Source of the DNA: an uncultured Roseobacter sp.
Lineage (GTDB): Bacteria; Pseudomonadota; Alphaproteobacteria; Rhodobacterales; Rhodobacteraceae
NCBI RefSeq assembly: GCF_947499265.1
Contig: NZ_CANMNK010000002.1
Span: 62,001 to 126,000 of the forward strand
Direction: 5' to 3'
Length of the DNA: 64,000 bases
The notes beneath the pieces were generated by a model. The model was not told the DNA's origin, did no database searches, and worked only from the letters and a program-made list of their open reading frames with translations. Made by a program: the position numbers and the translations under genes. Shown here in pieces: positions 16,770-25,770 of the stretch (position 1 is its first letter; every line of letters begins with the position of its first letter).

Positions 16770-17863
16770 CAGGCATCTCCCCGGCGCAGCATCAGGAACA
16801 GCCGTTCCAGCGGCATGCGCACCATGTTATCGAGCGCTCCGGTGAACAGGATCACCAGCGCCTGAATGACAACGATCAGCTCGCGCGGGATCGACGTCCA
16901 CAACGCAAGCTCGGCACCGCCCTGATAGAGAAACCCAAAGAGAATGGCGGCCAGAAAGACGCCGAAAGGATGGCTGCGTCCCATCAGCGCCACAGCAATC
17001 CCGATAAACCCGGCTCCTTCGACCGCGTTCAGGACCAAGCGTTCGGCTTCGCCCATGACGTTGTTGATGGCCATCATGCCCGCCAGCGCCCCGGAAATGA
17101 TCATCGCGATCATGGTGATGGCCACAGGCGAAATGCCACCGTATTTGGCGGCGGGCTCCGATTTGCCATAGCTGCGGATTTCATACCCGAGCCATGTGCG
17201 CCAGAGCAGGAACCAGACCAGCACGCAGGCCAGGAGCGCAATCACAAACGTCACATTGGCCGGGGCCGCTTTGGAGAAATTGATGCCAATCGGTGCGAGC
17301 ATCTCGTGCAGCGTGGGCAGGTGGACCGTTTCAGGAAAGCGCGCGGTGGCCGGGTCCATGCTGCCCGGCGGGCGCATCACGTTCACAAGGACGTAGTTCA
17401 ACACGGCCGCCCCGATGAAGTTGAACATGATGGTGGTGATCACAATGTGGCTGCCGCGTTTTGCCTGCAAAAAGGCCGGGATCGCCGCCCATGCCGCACC
17501 AAAGAGGGCTGCGGCCACCGTCGCGCCCAAAAGCGCCAGCGTCCAATGCGGCCAGGGGATCAGCAGGCAGGCCAGTGCGACACCCAGACCCCCCAGCATC
17601 GCCTGACCTTCGCCGCCAATGTTGAAGAGCCCGGCGTGAAAGGCGACGGAAACCGCCAGCCCGGTAAAGAGGAAATTGGTCGCGTAATAGAGCGTGTAGC
17701 CCCAGCCATAGGTGCTGCCCAAAGCGCCGGTGACCATCAGGTTGACCGCCTCGACCGGGTCCTCGCCAATCGCAAGGATCACCAGCGCGGAGAGGATGGC
17801 GGCCAGCACCAGCGAGATCAGGGGTACAAGGATGACCTCGGCCCATTTTGGCATCACTTCCAT
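16769..17863 (-). CDS. Nucleoside ABC transporter, permease 1 (BPD_transp_2)
   Basis: 364 aa with about nine to ten membrane helices. The conserved segment GLFNIGGEGQAMLGGLG (around residue 80) and the coupling loop RSYGKSEPAAKYGGISP are visible. It partners with the downstream permease to form the heterodimeric channel of a BMP-dependent importer. It starts 3 nt after the ATPase gene stop. Confidence 0.92.
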   Translation of the reverse strand: MEVMPKWAEVILVPLISLVLAAILSALVILAIGEDPVEAVNLMVTGALGSTYGWGYTLYYATNFLFTGLAVSVAFHAGLFNIGGEGQAMLGGLGVALACLLIPWPHWTLALLGATVAAALFGAAWAAIPAFLQAKRGSHIVITTIMFNFIGAAVLNYVLVNVMRPPGSMDPATARFPETVHLPTLHEMLAPIGINFSKAAPANVTFVIALLACVLVWFLLWRTWLGYEIRSYGKSEPAAKYGGISPVAITMIAMIISGALAGMMAINNVMGEAERLVLNAVEGAGFIGIAVALMGRSHPFGVFLAAILFGFLYQGGAELALWTSIPRELIVVIQALVILFTGALDNMVRMPLERLFLMLRRGDA

Positions 17864-17866
17864 CGC

Positions 17867-19393
17867 TCAGGTCTCCATACCGGCCATCAACAGGCCGAGT
17901 TCTTTCTCATCGGTCTCTGCAGGCAACCGCTCACCCATGATATGGCCGTCGAACATCACCGCGACGCGGTCGGCGAGGCCCAGGATCTCCTCCAGCTCCA
18001 CCGACACCAGCAAGATGGCCTTGCCCTTGTCGCGCAGGGCGACAATCTGCTGGTGAATGAATTCAATGGCCCCGATGTCCACGCCACGCGTGGGTTGCCC
18101 CACCAGCAACAGGTCCGGGTTGCGTTCGATTTCCCGCGCCAGCACGATCTTTTGCTGATTGCCGCCAGAGAAGTTCTTCGCCGCCAGTGCCGGGTTCGGC
18201 GGGCGCACATCAAACCGTTCCATCTTGGCCTCGGTATCGGCGCGAATGGCCGTGTTGTTCAGCAGCATACCGGACTGATAGCTGGGATCACGGTGATAGC
18301 CGAAGGCGGTGTTCTCCCAGGCGGAGAAATCCATGATCAACCCTTCGCGCTGGCGGTCTTCGGGCACATGCGCGATGCCCCGTGCCCGTCGGGTGCGCCC
18401 GTCTGACTTCGCGCCGCTCAGATCAAGCGGCTGGCCGCTGACCTGGATGCTGCCGGTGCCATCGGCGTAGCCGCCCAGCACTTCGAGCAATTCGGATTGT
18501 CCGTTGCCCGCGACCCCGGCGATACCGACGATTTCCCCGGCGCGCACCTGCAGATCGATGCCTTTGACGCGCTCGACGCCCTTTTCGTCAACGACGCGCA
18601 AGCCTTTGATATCAAGCACAACCTCGCCCGGTGCCGCCGGGGTCTTGTCGACGCGGAGCAGGACCTTGCGGCCCACCATCAATTCCGCCAGCTCTGCCGG
18701 GGAGGTGTCGGAGGTCTTGACCGTTGCCGTCATCTCGCCGCGCCGCATGACGCTGACCGTATCGGTGGCCTCCATAATCTCGCGCAGTTTATGCGTGATC
18801 AGGATGATGGTTTTGCCCTCTTCGCGCAGCCGGTCGAGAATGCGAAAGAGCTTGTCGGCCTCGGCGGGGGTCAGAACGCCAGTGGGCTCGTCCAGAATGA
18901 GAATATCCGCCTGCCGGTAGAGCGCCTTTAGGATTTCGACACGCTGCTGCATGCCCACGCCCAGATCTTCGATCACCGCGTCCGGATCGACGTTGAGCCC
19001 ATATTCATGCTCCAGCTCCAGCAGCGTTTTGCGCGCCTTGGCCAGTGAGGGTTTCAGTAAACCACCATCTTCTGCCCCAAGGATAATGTTTTCGAGCACC
19101 GTGAAATTTTCCACCAGTTTGAAGTGCTGGAACACCATGCCGATGCCGGCCGCAATCGCCGCTTGACTGTCGGGGATCTCGGTCTTCTTGCCGCTGATGA
19201 AAATCTCGCCCTTATCGGCTTTGTAAAAGCCGTAGAGGATCGACATCAGGGTCGATTTACCCGCGCCGTTCTCGCCAATAATCCCGTGGATCGTGCCGGG
19301 CATGACCCGGATCGAGATATCCTTGTTGGCCTGTACGGGTCCGAAGGCCTTTGAAATGCCTTTGAGTTCAATCGCCGGTGCCTGCTCGTTCAT
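17867..19393 (-). CDS. Nucleoside ABC transporter, fused ATP-binding protein
   Basis: 508 aa carrying two nucleotide-binding domains, as usual for ribose/nucleoside importers. Domain 1 has Walker A GENGAGKST, Walker B ILILDEPTGVLTP and the degenerate signature LGVGMQQRVEI. Domain 2 has GVAGNGQSE in place of Walker A and the signature FSGGNQQKIVLARE with LLVGQPTRGVD. The second Walker A is degenerate, a normal feature of this subfamily. ATG at 19393 (MNEQAPAIEL) was chosen because the ABC fold begins there; an earlier in-frame start would overlap the upstream hairpin. Confidence 0.93.
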   Translation of the reverse strand: MNEQAPAIELKGISKAFGPVQANKDISIRVMPGTIHGIIGENGAGKSTLMSILYGFYKADKGEIFISGKKTEIPDSQAAIAAGIGMVFQHFKLVENFTVLENIILGAEDGGLLKPSLAKARKTLLELEHEYGLNVDPDAVIEDLGVGMQQRVEILKALYRQADILILDEPTGVLTPAEADKLFRILDRLREEGKTIILITHKLREIMEATDTVSVMRRGEMTATVKTSDTSPAELAELMVGRKVLLRVDKTPAAPGEVVLDIKGLRVVDEKGVERVKGIDLQVRAGEIVGIAGVAGNGQSELLEVLGGYADGTGSIQVSGQPLDLSGAKSDGRTRRARGIAHVPEDRQREGLIMDFSAWENTAFGYHRDPSYQSGMLLNNTAIRADTEAKMERFDVRPPNPALAAKNFSGGNQQKIVLAREIERNPDLLLVGQPTRGVDIGAIEFIHQQIVALRDKGKAILLVSVELEEILGLADRVAVMFDGHIMGERLPAETDEKELGLLMAGMET

Positions 19394-19413
19394 GCACCAC
19401 CCCCTTCGTCTTG

Positions 19414-19446
19414 CATAAGCCACGCCCACGAAGGGCGCGGCTTATG
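19414..19446 (-). terminator. Strong intercistronic hairpin between binding-protein and ATPase genes
   Basis: CATAAGCC and CGCCC (19414-19427) pair with GGGCG and GGCTTATG (19433-19446) around an ACGAA loop, with one A-C mismatch. It begins 11 nt after the binding-protein stop and ends about 20 nt before the ATPase start. On the coding strand no T-tract follows, so it more likely protects the 3' end of the binding-protein mRNA or attenuates transcription partially than ends it. Confidence 0.65.
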
Positions 19447-19457
19447 TTTTTCAATGC

Positions 19458-20456
19458 TTAGAATTGCAGCGCGGGGCAGCTGTCATTCGCGTAGTAGGAG
19501 ACAACCTCCAATTCACCGTCGATGATTTTCTGGCGCGCGTCGTCCACGGCGGCCTTCATTTCGTCGGAGACGAGCGGTGCGTTGTTGTCGTCCAGCGCAT
19601 AGCCCACGCCTTCTTCGGCGAGGCCCAGGGTGAAGACGCCGGTTTCAAGGTCGGCCCCGGCTTTCAGCGCGTCATAAACGGCGACGTCCACGCGCTTGAG
19701 CATGGAGGTAAGCACTTTGCCCGGGTGCAGGTGGTTCTGGTTGCTGTCCACACCGATGGAGAGGACGCCTTCGTCCGCAGCCGTCTGCAAAACGCCCACG
19801 CCCGTGCCGCCCGCCGCGGCATAGACCACATCAGCGCCCTGGCTGATTTGTGCCTTGGTCAGTTCGGACCCCTTTACCGGGTCATTCCACGCCGCAGGGG
19901 TCGTGCCGGTCATATTGGCGATCACTGTGGCGTCAGGTTTCACGGCCTTCACACCCTGTGCATAGCCGCAGCCGAAGTGCCGGATCAGCGGAATGTCCAT
20001 GCCACCGATGAAACCGACGGTGTCGCTTTCCGACGCCATGCCGGCCATCATACCGACGAGGTAGGAGCCTTCGTGCTCGGCAAAGCCGATCTGGCGGACG
20101 TTCGGCGTGTCGAGCCAGGTCACGTCGATCGCCACGAACTTCGTGTCTGGATAGTCAGGTGCGACGGTGGCCAGCGGGTCGGCCATGGCAAAGCCCATGG
20201 TGATGACCGGGTTGGCGCCAGCGTCGGCAAAGCGGCGCAGCGCCTGCTCACGTTGGGCCTCGGATTGCAATTCAATCTCGCGGTAGGTGCCGCCGGTTTC
20301 CTCTGCCCAGCGGGAGGCACCGTTGTGCGCGGCCTCGTTGAAGGACTTATCGAACTTGCCACCAAGATCGAAGATTAGCGCAGGCTCGGCCAGTGCCGCG
20401 CCCGCCGACAAGGCCAATGCCGCAGTTGCGCCAAGAAGTTTATGCATAAGGGTCAT
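19458..20456 (-). CDS. BMP-family nucleoside-binding periplasmic protein
   Basis: 332 aa. Signal peptide with an ALA-type cleavage site near residue 23. The mature part matches the BMP/Med (PnrA-like) family: LIFDLGGKFDKSFNEAAHNGA at the N-terminus, PVITMGFAMAD, GMMAGMAS, and GADVVYAAAGGTG. PnrA-type proteins bind purine nucleosides. ATG at 20456 has GGGAGA 7 nt upstream; the in-frame ATG at 20447 has none. It heads the importer operon; the hairpin downstream would let it be made in excess over the membrane components. Confidence 0.92.
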   Translation of the reverse strand: MTLMHKLLGATAALALSAGAALAEPALIFDLGGKFDKSFNEAAHNGASRWAEETGGTYREIELQSEAQREQALRRFADAGANPVITMGFAMADPLATVAPDYPDTKFVAIDVTWLDTPNVRQIGFAEHEGSYLVGMMAGMASESDTVGFIGGMDIPLIRHFGCGYAQGVKAVKPDATVIANMTGTTPAAWNDPVKGSELTKAQISQGADVVYAAAGGTGVGVLQTAADEGVLSIGVDSNQNHLHPGKVLTSMLKRVDVAVYDALKAGADLETGVFTLGLAEEGVGYALDDNNAPLVSDEMKAAVDDARQKIIDGELEVVSYYANDSCPALQF

Positions 20457-20615
20457 TCAGGTGTCTCCCAGGTTGTGATTTTGGAGCGCTTGCGGAGCTT
20501 TTCACAGCCCTTCGCCGCCCAAGTGAGCAGATATTTTCTGTTCCTGCGCAATTTAGGGCCTAGCTGACGGGCAGGGTCAACCGGTTTTTCAAGGATATGG
20601 TGCGGATTCAGGGGC

Positions 20616-21026
20616 CTAACGGCGGGTCAATGCTTTCGTCATCAGCACGGCATCGACTGCGGGGCCATTCGGGCGCTTGTAGTATCGCTTCCGGCGGCCG
20701 GTTTCTGCGAATCCATGTTTCGTGTAGAGTTGACGGGCGGCGGTGTTGTCGGCGGCAACTTCGAGGAATGCCGTCTCGCCCATGGTCGCATCCATCCAAT
20801 CCCGCATCAATTGATCTGCGACCCCTGCGCGCCGATGCGCCGGGCCCACCGCAAGCGTCAGAAGTTCGATTTCACCCGCCACGGATCGGATCAGGGCAAA
20901 CCCGCCAGGCTTGGCGAAAAGCATGACATGCGGGTTGGAGAGCAGATCCTCGAATTCCTGCGCCGACCAGGGTCTTTCCAAGACAAAGGCCGCATGGTGC
21001 AGAGCGGCAAGCTGCTGGGGCGTCAC
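20616..21026 (-). CDS. rimI: RimI-like protein N-acetyltransferase
   Basis: 136 aa GNAT protein. Motif A reads LTLAVGPAHRRAGVADQLM (the R-x-x-G-x-A core) followed by FLEVAADNTAARQLYTKHGF, the arrangement in RimI, which acetylates the N-terminal Ala of ribosomal protein S18. The assignment rests partly on overlap with tsaB, a very common pairing. Overlaps the tsaB stop by 4 nt. Confidence 0.88.
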   Translation of the reverse strand: MTPQQLAALHHAAFVLERPWSAQEFEDLLSNPHVMLFAKPGGFALIRSVAGEIELLTLAVGPAHRRAGVADQLMRDWMDATMGETAFLEVAADNTAARQLYTKHGFAETGRRKRYYKRPNGPAVDAVLMTKALTRR

Positions 21027-21661
21027 GGCAGGATCACCGGCGGCGCATCGCGTGCCGGGGCTGCATCTGCTGGGCGCAGGTATAATGGCGCAGGCCGCTG
21101 CGGGGCGTCTCGGTATCTCTGCGCCGTCAGGCGCGCGATGGCTTCCGCAATGGGGTGGGCCGGCGGGTGCTCCTGCAGGCCGATCAGCGGCCCGTGAAAG
21201 GGGGGCAGGTCATCCGCAGCGGATAGAACCGGGTCATGCGCAACCTCTCCGTCGAAAACCTGCAGGTAGACCTGCGCGCGTCGCGCATCGATGGCGCTGG
21301 CGCAGGGGCCATCAATGCCAAACCGCAGGGCCTCCAGCACCGAGATCCCAACGGCCGGGATCCCCAATCCCAAGGCAAGACCACGCGCGGCAGAGACAGA
21401 GATGCGAATGCCGGTGAAATTTCCCGGACCGGTACCGACGCCGATGGCCGAGAGTTCATTATAGGCAACACCCGCCTGCGCCAGCAGCTCCTCGCAGAGG
21501 ACCAGCAAGCGTTCCGCCTGTTCCTTTGCCATGGGTTCTTCGGCTTGCGCGACCACCACGTCCCCCACCAGCACGGCGGCGGCACAATGTGCAAAGGAGG
21601 TGTCAAAAGCCAGAATCGCGGGGGAGCTGTCGTTTCGGGGTTCTATGATATGGCTGCCCAT
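21023..21661 (-). CDS. tsaB: tRNA threonylcarbamoyladenosine biosynthesis protein TsaB
   Basis: 212 aa. ASKHA-fold scaffold partner of TsaD and TsaE in t6A37 modification of ANN-decoding tRNAs. Visible: ILAFDTSFAHCAAA at the N-terminus, GVGTGPGNFTGIRISVSAARGLALG in the middle (shown in part) and a degenerate metal site, as expected for TsaB rather than TsaD. It lies 2 nt after the GFA gene and is followed by rimI. Confidence 0.93.
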   Translation of the reverse strand: MGSHIIEPRNDSSPAILAFDTSFAHCAAAVLVGDVVVAQAEEPMAKEQAERLLVLCEELLAQAGVAYNELSAIGVGTGPGNFTGIRISVSAARGLALGLGIPAVGISVLEALRFGIDGPCASAIDARRAQVYLQVFDGEVAHDPVLSAADDLPPFHGPLIGLQEHPPAHPIAEAIARLTAQRYRDAPQRPAPLYLRPADAAPARDAPPVILP

Positions 21662-21663
21662 CT

Positions 21664-22101
21664 TTACGGCTTCTTGGCCTGCAGCGATGCCCGCGCGCTG
21701 CCGGACAATTGCGCTAGATCATCGCTGATATGCAGCCAGGGTAGCTGCGATTGGGCATGGCTGTGCAGGGTCGGCGGCAGCTCTGCCGCTTGATCGATCA
21801 GACCGAGCGGGACATAGGTTTGCCCTGGCAAATAGTCGAATTGTGCGGCCAGCGGCGATCCGCACTCCTTGCAGAACCACCGTGTCACACCGGGGTGATG
21901 AGACACCGGCGGGCCGGGCGCGGGCGTGAACTGCAGGGTTTCATGATCAAAGGCGGCGAAAGCGGCCACCGGAGCCCCGGTCACCCGACGACAATCCGAG
22001 CAATGGCAATAGCTGACGATGGACGGCAGTGTTTGAGCTTCGAACCGCATCTTGCCGCAATAGCACCTGCCAGTGATTGCGGGGTGGGCCTGCGCTGTCA
22101 T
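21664..22101 (-). CDS. GFA/CENP-V domain zinc protein
   Basis: 145 aa. All zinc ligands of the glutathione-dependent formaldehyde-activating (GFA) fold are visible: GRCYCGK, CHCSDCRR and FCKECGSPL. Family members include Gfa and many proteins of unknown role; actual glutathione-formaldehyde activity is not established for most. It is in the middle of a tight five-gene minus-strand run (UspA, Nfu, GFA, TsaB, RimI). Confidence 0.85.
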   Translation of the reverse strand: MTAQAHPAITGRCYCGKMRFEAQTLPSIVSYCHCSDCRRVTGAPVAAFAAFDHETLQFTPAPGPPVSHHPGVTRWFCKECGSPLAAQFDYLPGQTYVPLGLIDQAAELPPTLHSHAQSQLPWLHISDDLAQLSGSARASLQAKKP

Positions 22102-22114
22102 GGATGCCTGCCGG

Positions 22115-22678
22115 TCAGGTTGCGACGGGGCGGACCTCTGTCACTTCAGGGATATAGTGCCGCAACAGGTTCTCGATCCCCATTTTCAACGTCAGCGTTG
22201 ACGAAGGGCAGCCCGCGCAAGCGCCCTGCATGTGCAGATAGACAACGCCGCGATCAAACCCGTGGAAGGTGATGTCACCACCATCCTGCGCCACGGCAGG
22301 CCGCACGCGACTGTCGAGCAACTCTTTGATCTGATTGACGATTGCGCCATCTTCACCACTGTGCTCGGCGTGGCCGGAGGCGGGTTCGTGATCCCCTGCC
22401 ATGACCGGCTGGCCGGATTGGAAATGCTCCATGATCGCGCCCAGCAATGCAGGCTTGATATGATCCCAATCCACCGCATCCGCCTTGGTCACGGTCACAA
22501 AATCAGTGCCGAAAAACACGCCCGTCACGCCCTCGACAGCAAAGACCCGTGTCGCCAGCGGCGATTTATCCGCCGTGTCTGCCGTCGGAAAATCAGCTGT
22601 TCCCATTTCCAGCACGGTCTGCCCGGGCAGGAACTTCAGGGTCGCAGGGTTCGGTGTCGATTCTGTCTGGATGAACAT
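22115..22678 (-). CDS. NifU/Nfu-type Fe-S cluster carrier
   Basis: 187 aa with the two-domain Nfu1 layout. The N-terminal Nfu_N domain starts with FIQTESTPNPATLKFLPG. The C-terminal NifU domain carries the CxxC cluster site in GACAGCPSS (C154, C157). It delivers Fe-S clusters to client proteins such as complex II (sdhB is in the window), aconitase or RimO. A His/Asp/Glu-rich linker (about residues 95-110) separates the domains. Confidence 0.92.
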   Translation of the reverse strand: MFIQTESTPNPATLKFLPGQTVLEMGTADFPTADTADKSPLATRVFAVEGVTGVFFGTDFVTVTKADAVDWDHIKPALLGAIMEHFQSGQPVMAGDHEPASGHAEHSGEDGAIVNQIKELLDSRVRPAVAQDGGDITFHGFDRGVVYLHMQGACAGCPSSTLTLKMGIENLLRHYIPEVTEVRPVAT

Positions 22679-22783
22679 GAGGTATCTCCTGAGGATGGCT
22701 CAGATATGCGGACCCGCCGACATTAAGTCAAGGTTTGGAATCATTCTAATCTACAGATCAGGCGGATTCCACGACAAAATTGA

Positions 22784-23239
22784 TCAGGTAATCGCTTCGA
22801 GCTTTTCCTTGCTCAGGTCACCCGGCACGATGGTAATGGGTATCGGTAGGTTGCCAGCACTTTTGGTGAGCTGCGTCACCAGCGGGCCGGGCCCTTTTTT
22901 GTCGGTGCCCGCGCCCAGCACCAGGACACCGATCTCAGGGTCTTCGTGGATTTGGGCCAGGATTTCCTCGACCGGTGGGCCTTCGCGGATCACCAGTTCG
23001 GGGTCGATCCCCTGCCGGTCCCGCATCCATTTGGCAAAGACTTCGTAGTGCACTTCGATCCGCTCGCGGGCCTCTTCACGCATCACGGCGCCGACGCCGA
23101 TCCAGTGATTGAATTCATCCGGCGGAATGACCGACAAGATTTCGACGCCACCGCCCGTGTGGGCAGCGCGCATGGCCGCAAACCTCATGGCATTCAGGCA
23201 CTCGCGGCTGTCGTCCAAGACGACTAGAAACTTACGCAT
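22784..23239 (-). CDS. Universal stress protein UspA family
   Basis: 151 aa. N-terminal strand RKFLVVLDDSREC and the helix NAMRFAAMRAA are typical of UspA. The C-terminal ATP-binding loop is recognisable but altered: VLGAGTDKKGPGPLV, rather than G-x2-G-x9-G-S/T. Role: cytoplasmic stress-response protein of unspecified function. First gene of the run leading to nfu, GFA, tsaB and rimI; divergent from the BLUF gene. Confidence 0.88.
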   Translation of the reverse strand: MRKFLVVLDDSRECLNAMRFAAMRAAHTGGGVEILSVIPPDEFNHWIGVGAVMREEARERIEVHYEVFAKWMRDRQGIDPELVIREGPPVEEILAQIHEDPEIGVLVLGAGTDKKGPGPLVTQLTKSAGNLPIPITIVPGDLSKEKLEAIT

Positions 23240-23370
23240 CTTTCGATGTCCCCCTTTTTGAGCAGATCATGACCGCAGATGAGAGAGGGTGCAATCTCAA
23301 TCTACGCGAGCACCCTACTGGACAGAAGGGGGCGAAAGCGCGATGCTATTGAGCAAGGGGGGCAAACCAA

Positions 23371-23772
23371 ATGCCCATGCTGCAGCTTATCTATGCGTCG
23401 CGACCTTTTGGCTACGACTTGAACATGTTGGCAAGCATTCTGGCAACATCGCGGTCCCGCAACGCCCGCGATGACATCACCGGTGCCCTGATCTGCCGCG
23501 CGGATATCTTTTTGCAATTGCTGGAAGGGCCTGCGGGGTTTGTGCTCTCCACCTTTGAGCGGATCTGTCTGGATGACCGGCATGTGGATGTCACCAAACT
23601 GGTGGAGGAACCGGTCAACGACAGGCTGTTTCCAACCTGGGCCATGAAACATGATCCGGCCGAAAGCTGGATGTGGTCGCCGCTGGAAATCCACCTGGGC
23701 GCGCTAAAGTCCGCAACGATCCGGGACGTTCGGTCTATCTTTATCAGATCGGCGGAAGCCGAAGGGTCATAA
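23371..23772 (+). CDS. Short BLUF-domain blue-light photoreceptor
   Basis: 133 aa, a stand-alone BLUF protein. The flavin-binding photocycle residues are in place: Tyr8 in LIYASR, Asn31 in SRSRNARDDITG, and Gln49 in FLQLLEG, with spacing like AppA and PixD. A Trp/Met region follows near residue 95-105. No output domain is fused, so it must signal through a protein partner. ATG at 23371 follows an AAGGGGGG stretch. The last six bases overlap the convergent aminotransferase stop. Confidence 0.9.
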   Translation: MPMLQLIYASRPFGYDLNMLASILATSRSRNARDDITGALICRADIFLQLLEGPAGFVLSTFERICLDDRHVDVTKLVEEPVNDRLFPTWAMKHDPAESWMWSPLEIHLGALKSATIRDVRSIFIRSAEAEGS

Positions 23773-24633
23773 CGGCTCGGACGCGGCCCAGTCCCAATAC
23801 ATTTCGCGCAGGCGGCGGGCCATCGGGCCAACCTGATATTGGGTGTCTTCAAAGGCCTTTACCGGCGTGATCTTGGACATGTTCCCGGTCATGAAAACCT
23901 CGTCCGCGCCGTGAAAATCGTCAAAGGTGAGCACCTTTTCGTGCACCTTGATGCCATCGGCCTTCATGTTCGAGATATGGCGCGCGCGGGTGATCCCGGC
24001 CAGAAACGTACCATTTGCAATTGGCGTAAAGGCCTCGCCATCCTTGACCATGAAGATATTGGCGGTGGCCGTTTCGGCGACGTTGCCCATGGCGTCTGCA
24101 ACCAGCGCGTTGCTGAACCCACGGCTGCGTACTTCGGTCAGCATGCGGGCGTTGTTGGGGTAAAGGCACCCCGCTTTCGCGTTCACCACGCTGCTTTCCA
24201 GCACCGGGCGGCGGAACCGTGTGAGGCCAAGCGTTGCTGCCGCATCTGCAGGGGCCATCGGGACCTGCTCCAGGCTGATCGCGAAACCTGTCTCCTCCGC
24301 ATCCGGCACAATTGCCGTGGCGTCCCCGTGGATCGCCCAATACATCGGGCGGATGTAGACGGCATCCTCGGGCCCGTAATGCTTGAGGCCCTCGCGGACA
24401 ATCTCCACCATATCCTCAGTGCTGACCGTGGGGCGGATCATCAGCGCTTCGGCGGAGCGGTTAACCCTTGCGCAATGTGGCGCCAGATCCGGCGTGCGCC
24501 CGGCAAAAAACCGCGCGCCGTCAAAGACCGTGGTGCCAAGCCAGCTGCCATGATCCGCCGCACGCATGATCGGCACGTCGCCCCGGTGCCAGCGCCCGTC
24601 AAAATAGGTGGAGATGTTTGTGCCAATGCTCAT
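23767..24633 (-). CDS. Class IV aminotransferase (branched-chain type)
   Basis: 288 aa. PLP fold-type IV enzyme, most like branched-chain amino acid aminotransferase. The Schiff-base lysine is K153 in VVNAKAGCLYPNNARM. The cofactor glutamate and Asn stand in GNVAETATANIFMVKDG, and GTFLAGITRARHI is the phosphate loop. D-amino-acid transaminase or aminodeoxychorismate lyase are alternatives in the same family, but length and motifs favour BCAT. Confidence 0.88.
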   Translation of the reverse strand: MSIGTNISTYFDGRWHRGDVPIMRAADHGSWLGTTVFDGARFFAGRTPDLAPHCARVNRSAEALMIRPTVSTEDMVEIVREGLKHYGPEDAVYIRPMYWAIHGDATAIVPDAEETGFAISLEQVPMAPADAAATLGLTRFRRPVLESSVVNAKAGCLYPNNARMLTEVRSRGFSNALVADAMGNVAETATANIFMVKDGEAFTPIANGTFLAGITRARHISNMKADGIKVHEKVLTFDDFHGADEVFMTGNMSKITPVKAFEDTQYQVGPMARRLREMYWDWAASEPL

Positions 24634-24686
24634 GGATAGGGGCTCCGGGAAAGGTGGCCCATCTGCGCCACCACCATAAAGATGGC

Positions 24687-24914
24687 CTAGGGTGCGCGGT
24701 AGACACCTTCGGGCAGGTTTAATGCGGCTGTCAGATCACGCCACTGCTCGGGCGAGAGCGTGATGGAGACGGTGCGATCGGTTCGGGGATCGTATTGGTT
24801 TAGCAGAATGGCGCTTTCGGTCGCGTGGACGGTGACATCCTCCTGCAGCGGCGCCTTGCCATCATCCACCAGGGTCACAACGGTGGCGTCAAATTCGTGC
24901 TCGATCGTAAACAT
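24687..24914 (-). CDS. Small conserved hypothetical protein
   Basis: 75 aa from ATG 24914. Predicted mixed alpha/beta with a Thr/Val-rich N-terminal half (HEFDATVVTLVDDG) and an end that reads LPEGVYRAP. No motif recognised. It is in-phase, GC-rich at codon position three and separated by about 53 nt from the aminotransferase start, so it is probably a real gene. No function proposed. Confidence 0.65.
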   Translation of the reverse strand: MFTIEHEFDATVVTLVDDGKAPLQEDVTVHATESAILLNQYDPRTDRTVSITLSPEQWRDLTAALNLPEGVYRAP

Positions 24915-25029
24915 GCGGCCAGACTACGGGAAGCCACGTGTGATGCAAGGGCACAAAGCTGCGTGATCGGGGTGGTCGCTGCCGCGGAAGGTGCTAAGAT
25001 GTCGTCCGTTGTGAAAGTGCGATAGAGGA

Positions 25030-25734
25030 ATGCGCCGAATGCGATGGAAATCACTTGCAATGGTCATTGCCATGCTAGGGCTTGCAGGTTGCGAAGTGAC
25101 GACCGCCTCTGGTCCGATATCCACATCCGCTCCGGCTCAGGGGGCTCAGCGTGGCGCACAATCCTTTGCGCAGGTTGTCAGAACGCTTGAACCGGTGGCG
25201 GAGCGGGAGTGCCGCGCACGCACGGCGCGGGTCAATTGTGATTTCAAGATTGTGGTGGACAGCCGTCCCAATCAGCCGCCTAATGCTTTTCAGACGCTGG
25301 ATAAGTCAGGCCGTCCAATCATCGCCTTTACGCAGGCACTGATCGATGACGCCCGAAATGCGGACGAACTGGCCTTTGTCCTTGGGCATGAGGCAGCCCA
25401 CCATATTTCCGGTCATATCGCGCGCCAGCAGCAAAATGCGGCGGCAGGTGCCGTGATTGCAGGCCTCGGGGTTGTGCTTTTGGGGGGCTCGGCGGAGGCC
25501 GTGGAAGCCGCGCAAAGGACGGGCGCTCAAGTTGGTGCACGCACCTATTCCAAGGATTTTGAGCTGGAAGCGGATGCTTTGGGCACGGTCATCACGGCAC
25601 GCGCCGGGTACGATCCACTGCGCGGCGCGCAGTTTTTCGCGCGCATTCCAGATCCCGGAGACAAGTTCCTCGGGACGCATCCGCCTAACAATCAGCGCCT
25701 TGAGACAGTGCGCAGGACAGCGGCTGGCCTTTGA
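25030..25734 (+). CDS. M48-family metalloprotease lipoprotein
   Basis: 234 aa. Lipoprotein signal with lipobox LAGC near residue 21. Zinc protease motif HEAAHH (H120-E121-xx-H124), followed by a hydrophobic stretch and the third-ligand segment ELEAD (E178, D182), the M48B layout. By family, an outer-membrane or periplasmic protease like Loip/YggG acting in envelope quality control. Confidence 0.9.
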   Translation: MRRMRWKSLAMVIAMLGLAGCEVTTASGPISTSAPAQGAQRGAQSFAQVVRTLEPVAERECRARTARVNCDFKIVVDSRPNQPPNAFQTLDKSGRPIIAFTQALIDDARNADELAFVLGHEAAHHISGHIARQQQNAAAGAVIAGLGVVLLGGSAEAVEAAQRTGAQVGARTYSKDFELEADALGTVITARAGYDPLRGAQFFARIPDPGDKFLGTHPPNNQRLETVRRTAAGL

Positions 25735-25770
25735 TCGACCCACGCATGTCTTAGGACCGGGTGGCGTTTA

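Noticed and set aside
16970-18406. 478-codon open frame on the plus strand
   Set aside because: Antisense to the nucleoside transporter permease and ATPase genes; composition typical of a shadow frame in GC-rich DNA.
20457-20615. Possible purine-type riboswitch before the nucleoside importer
   Set aside because: No recognisable purine aptamer core or three-way junction could be drawn in the 159-nt leader.
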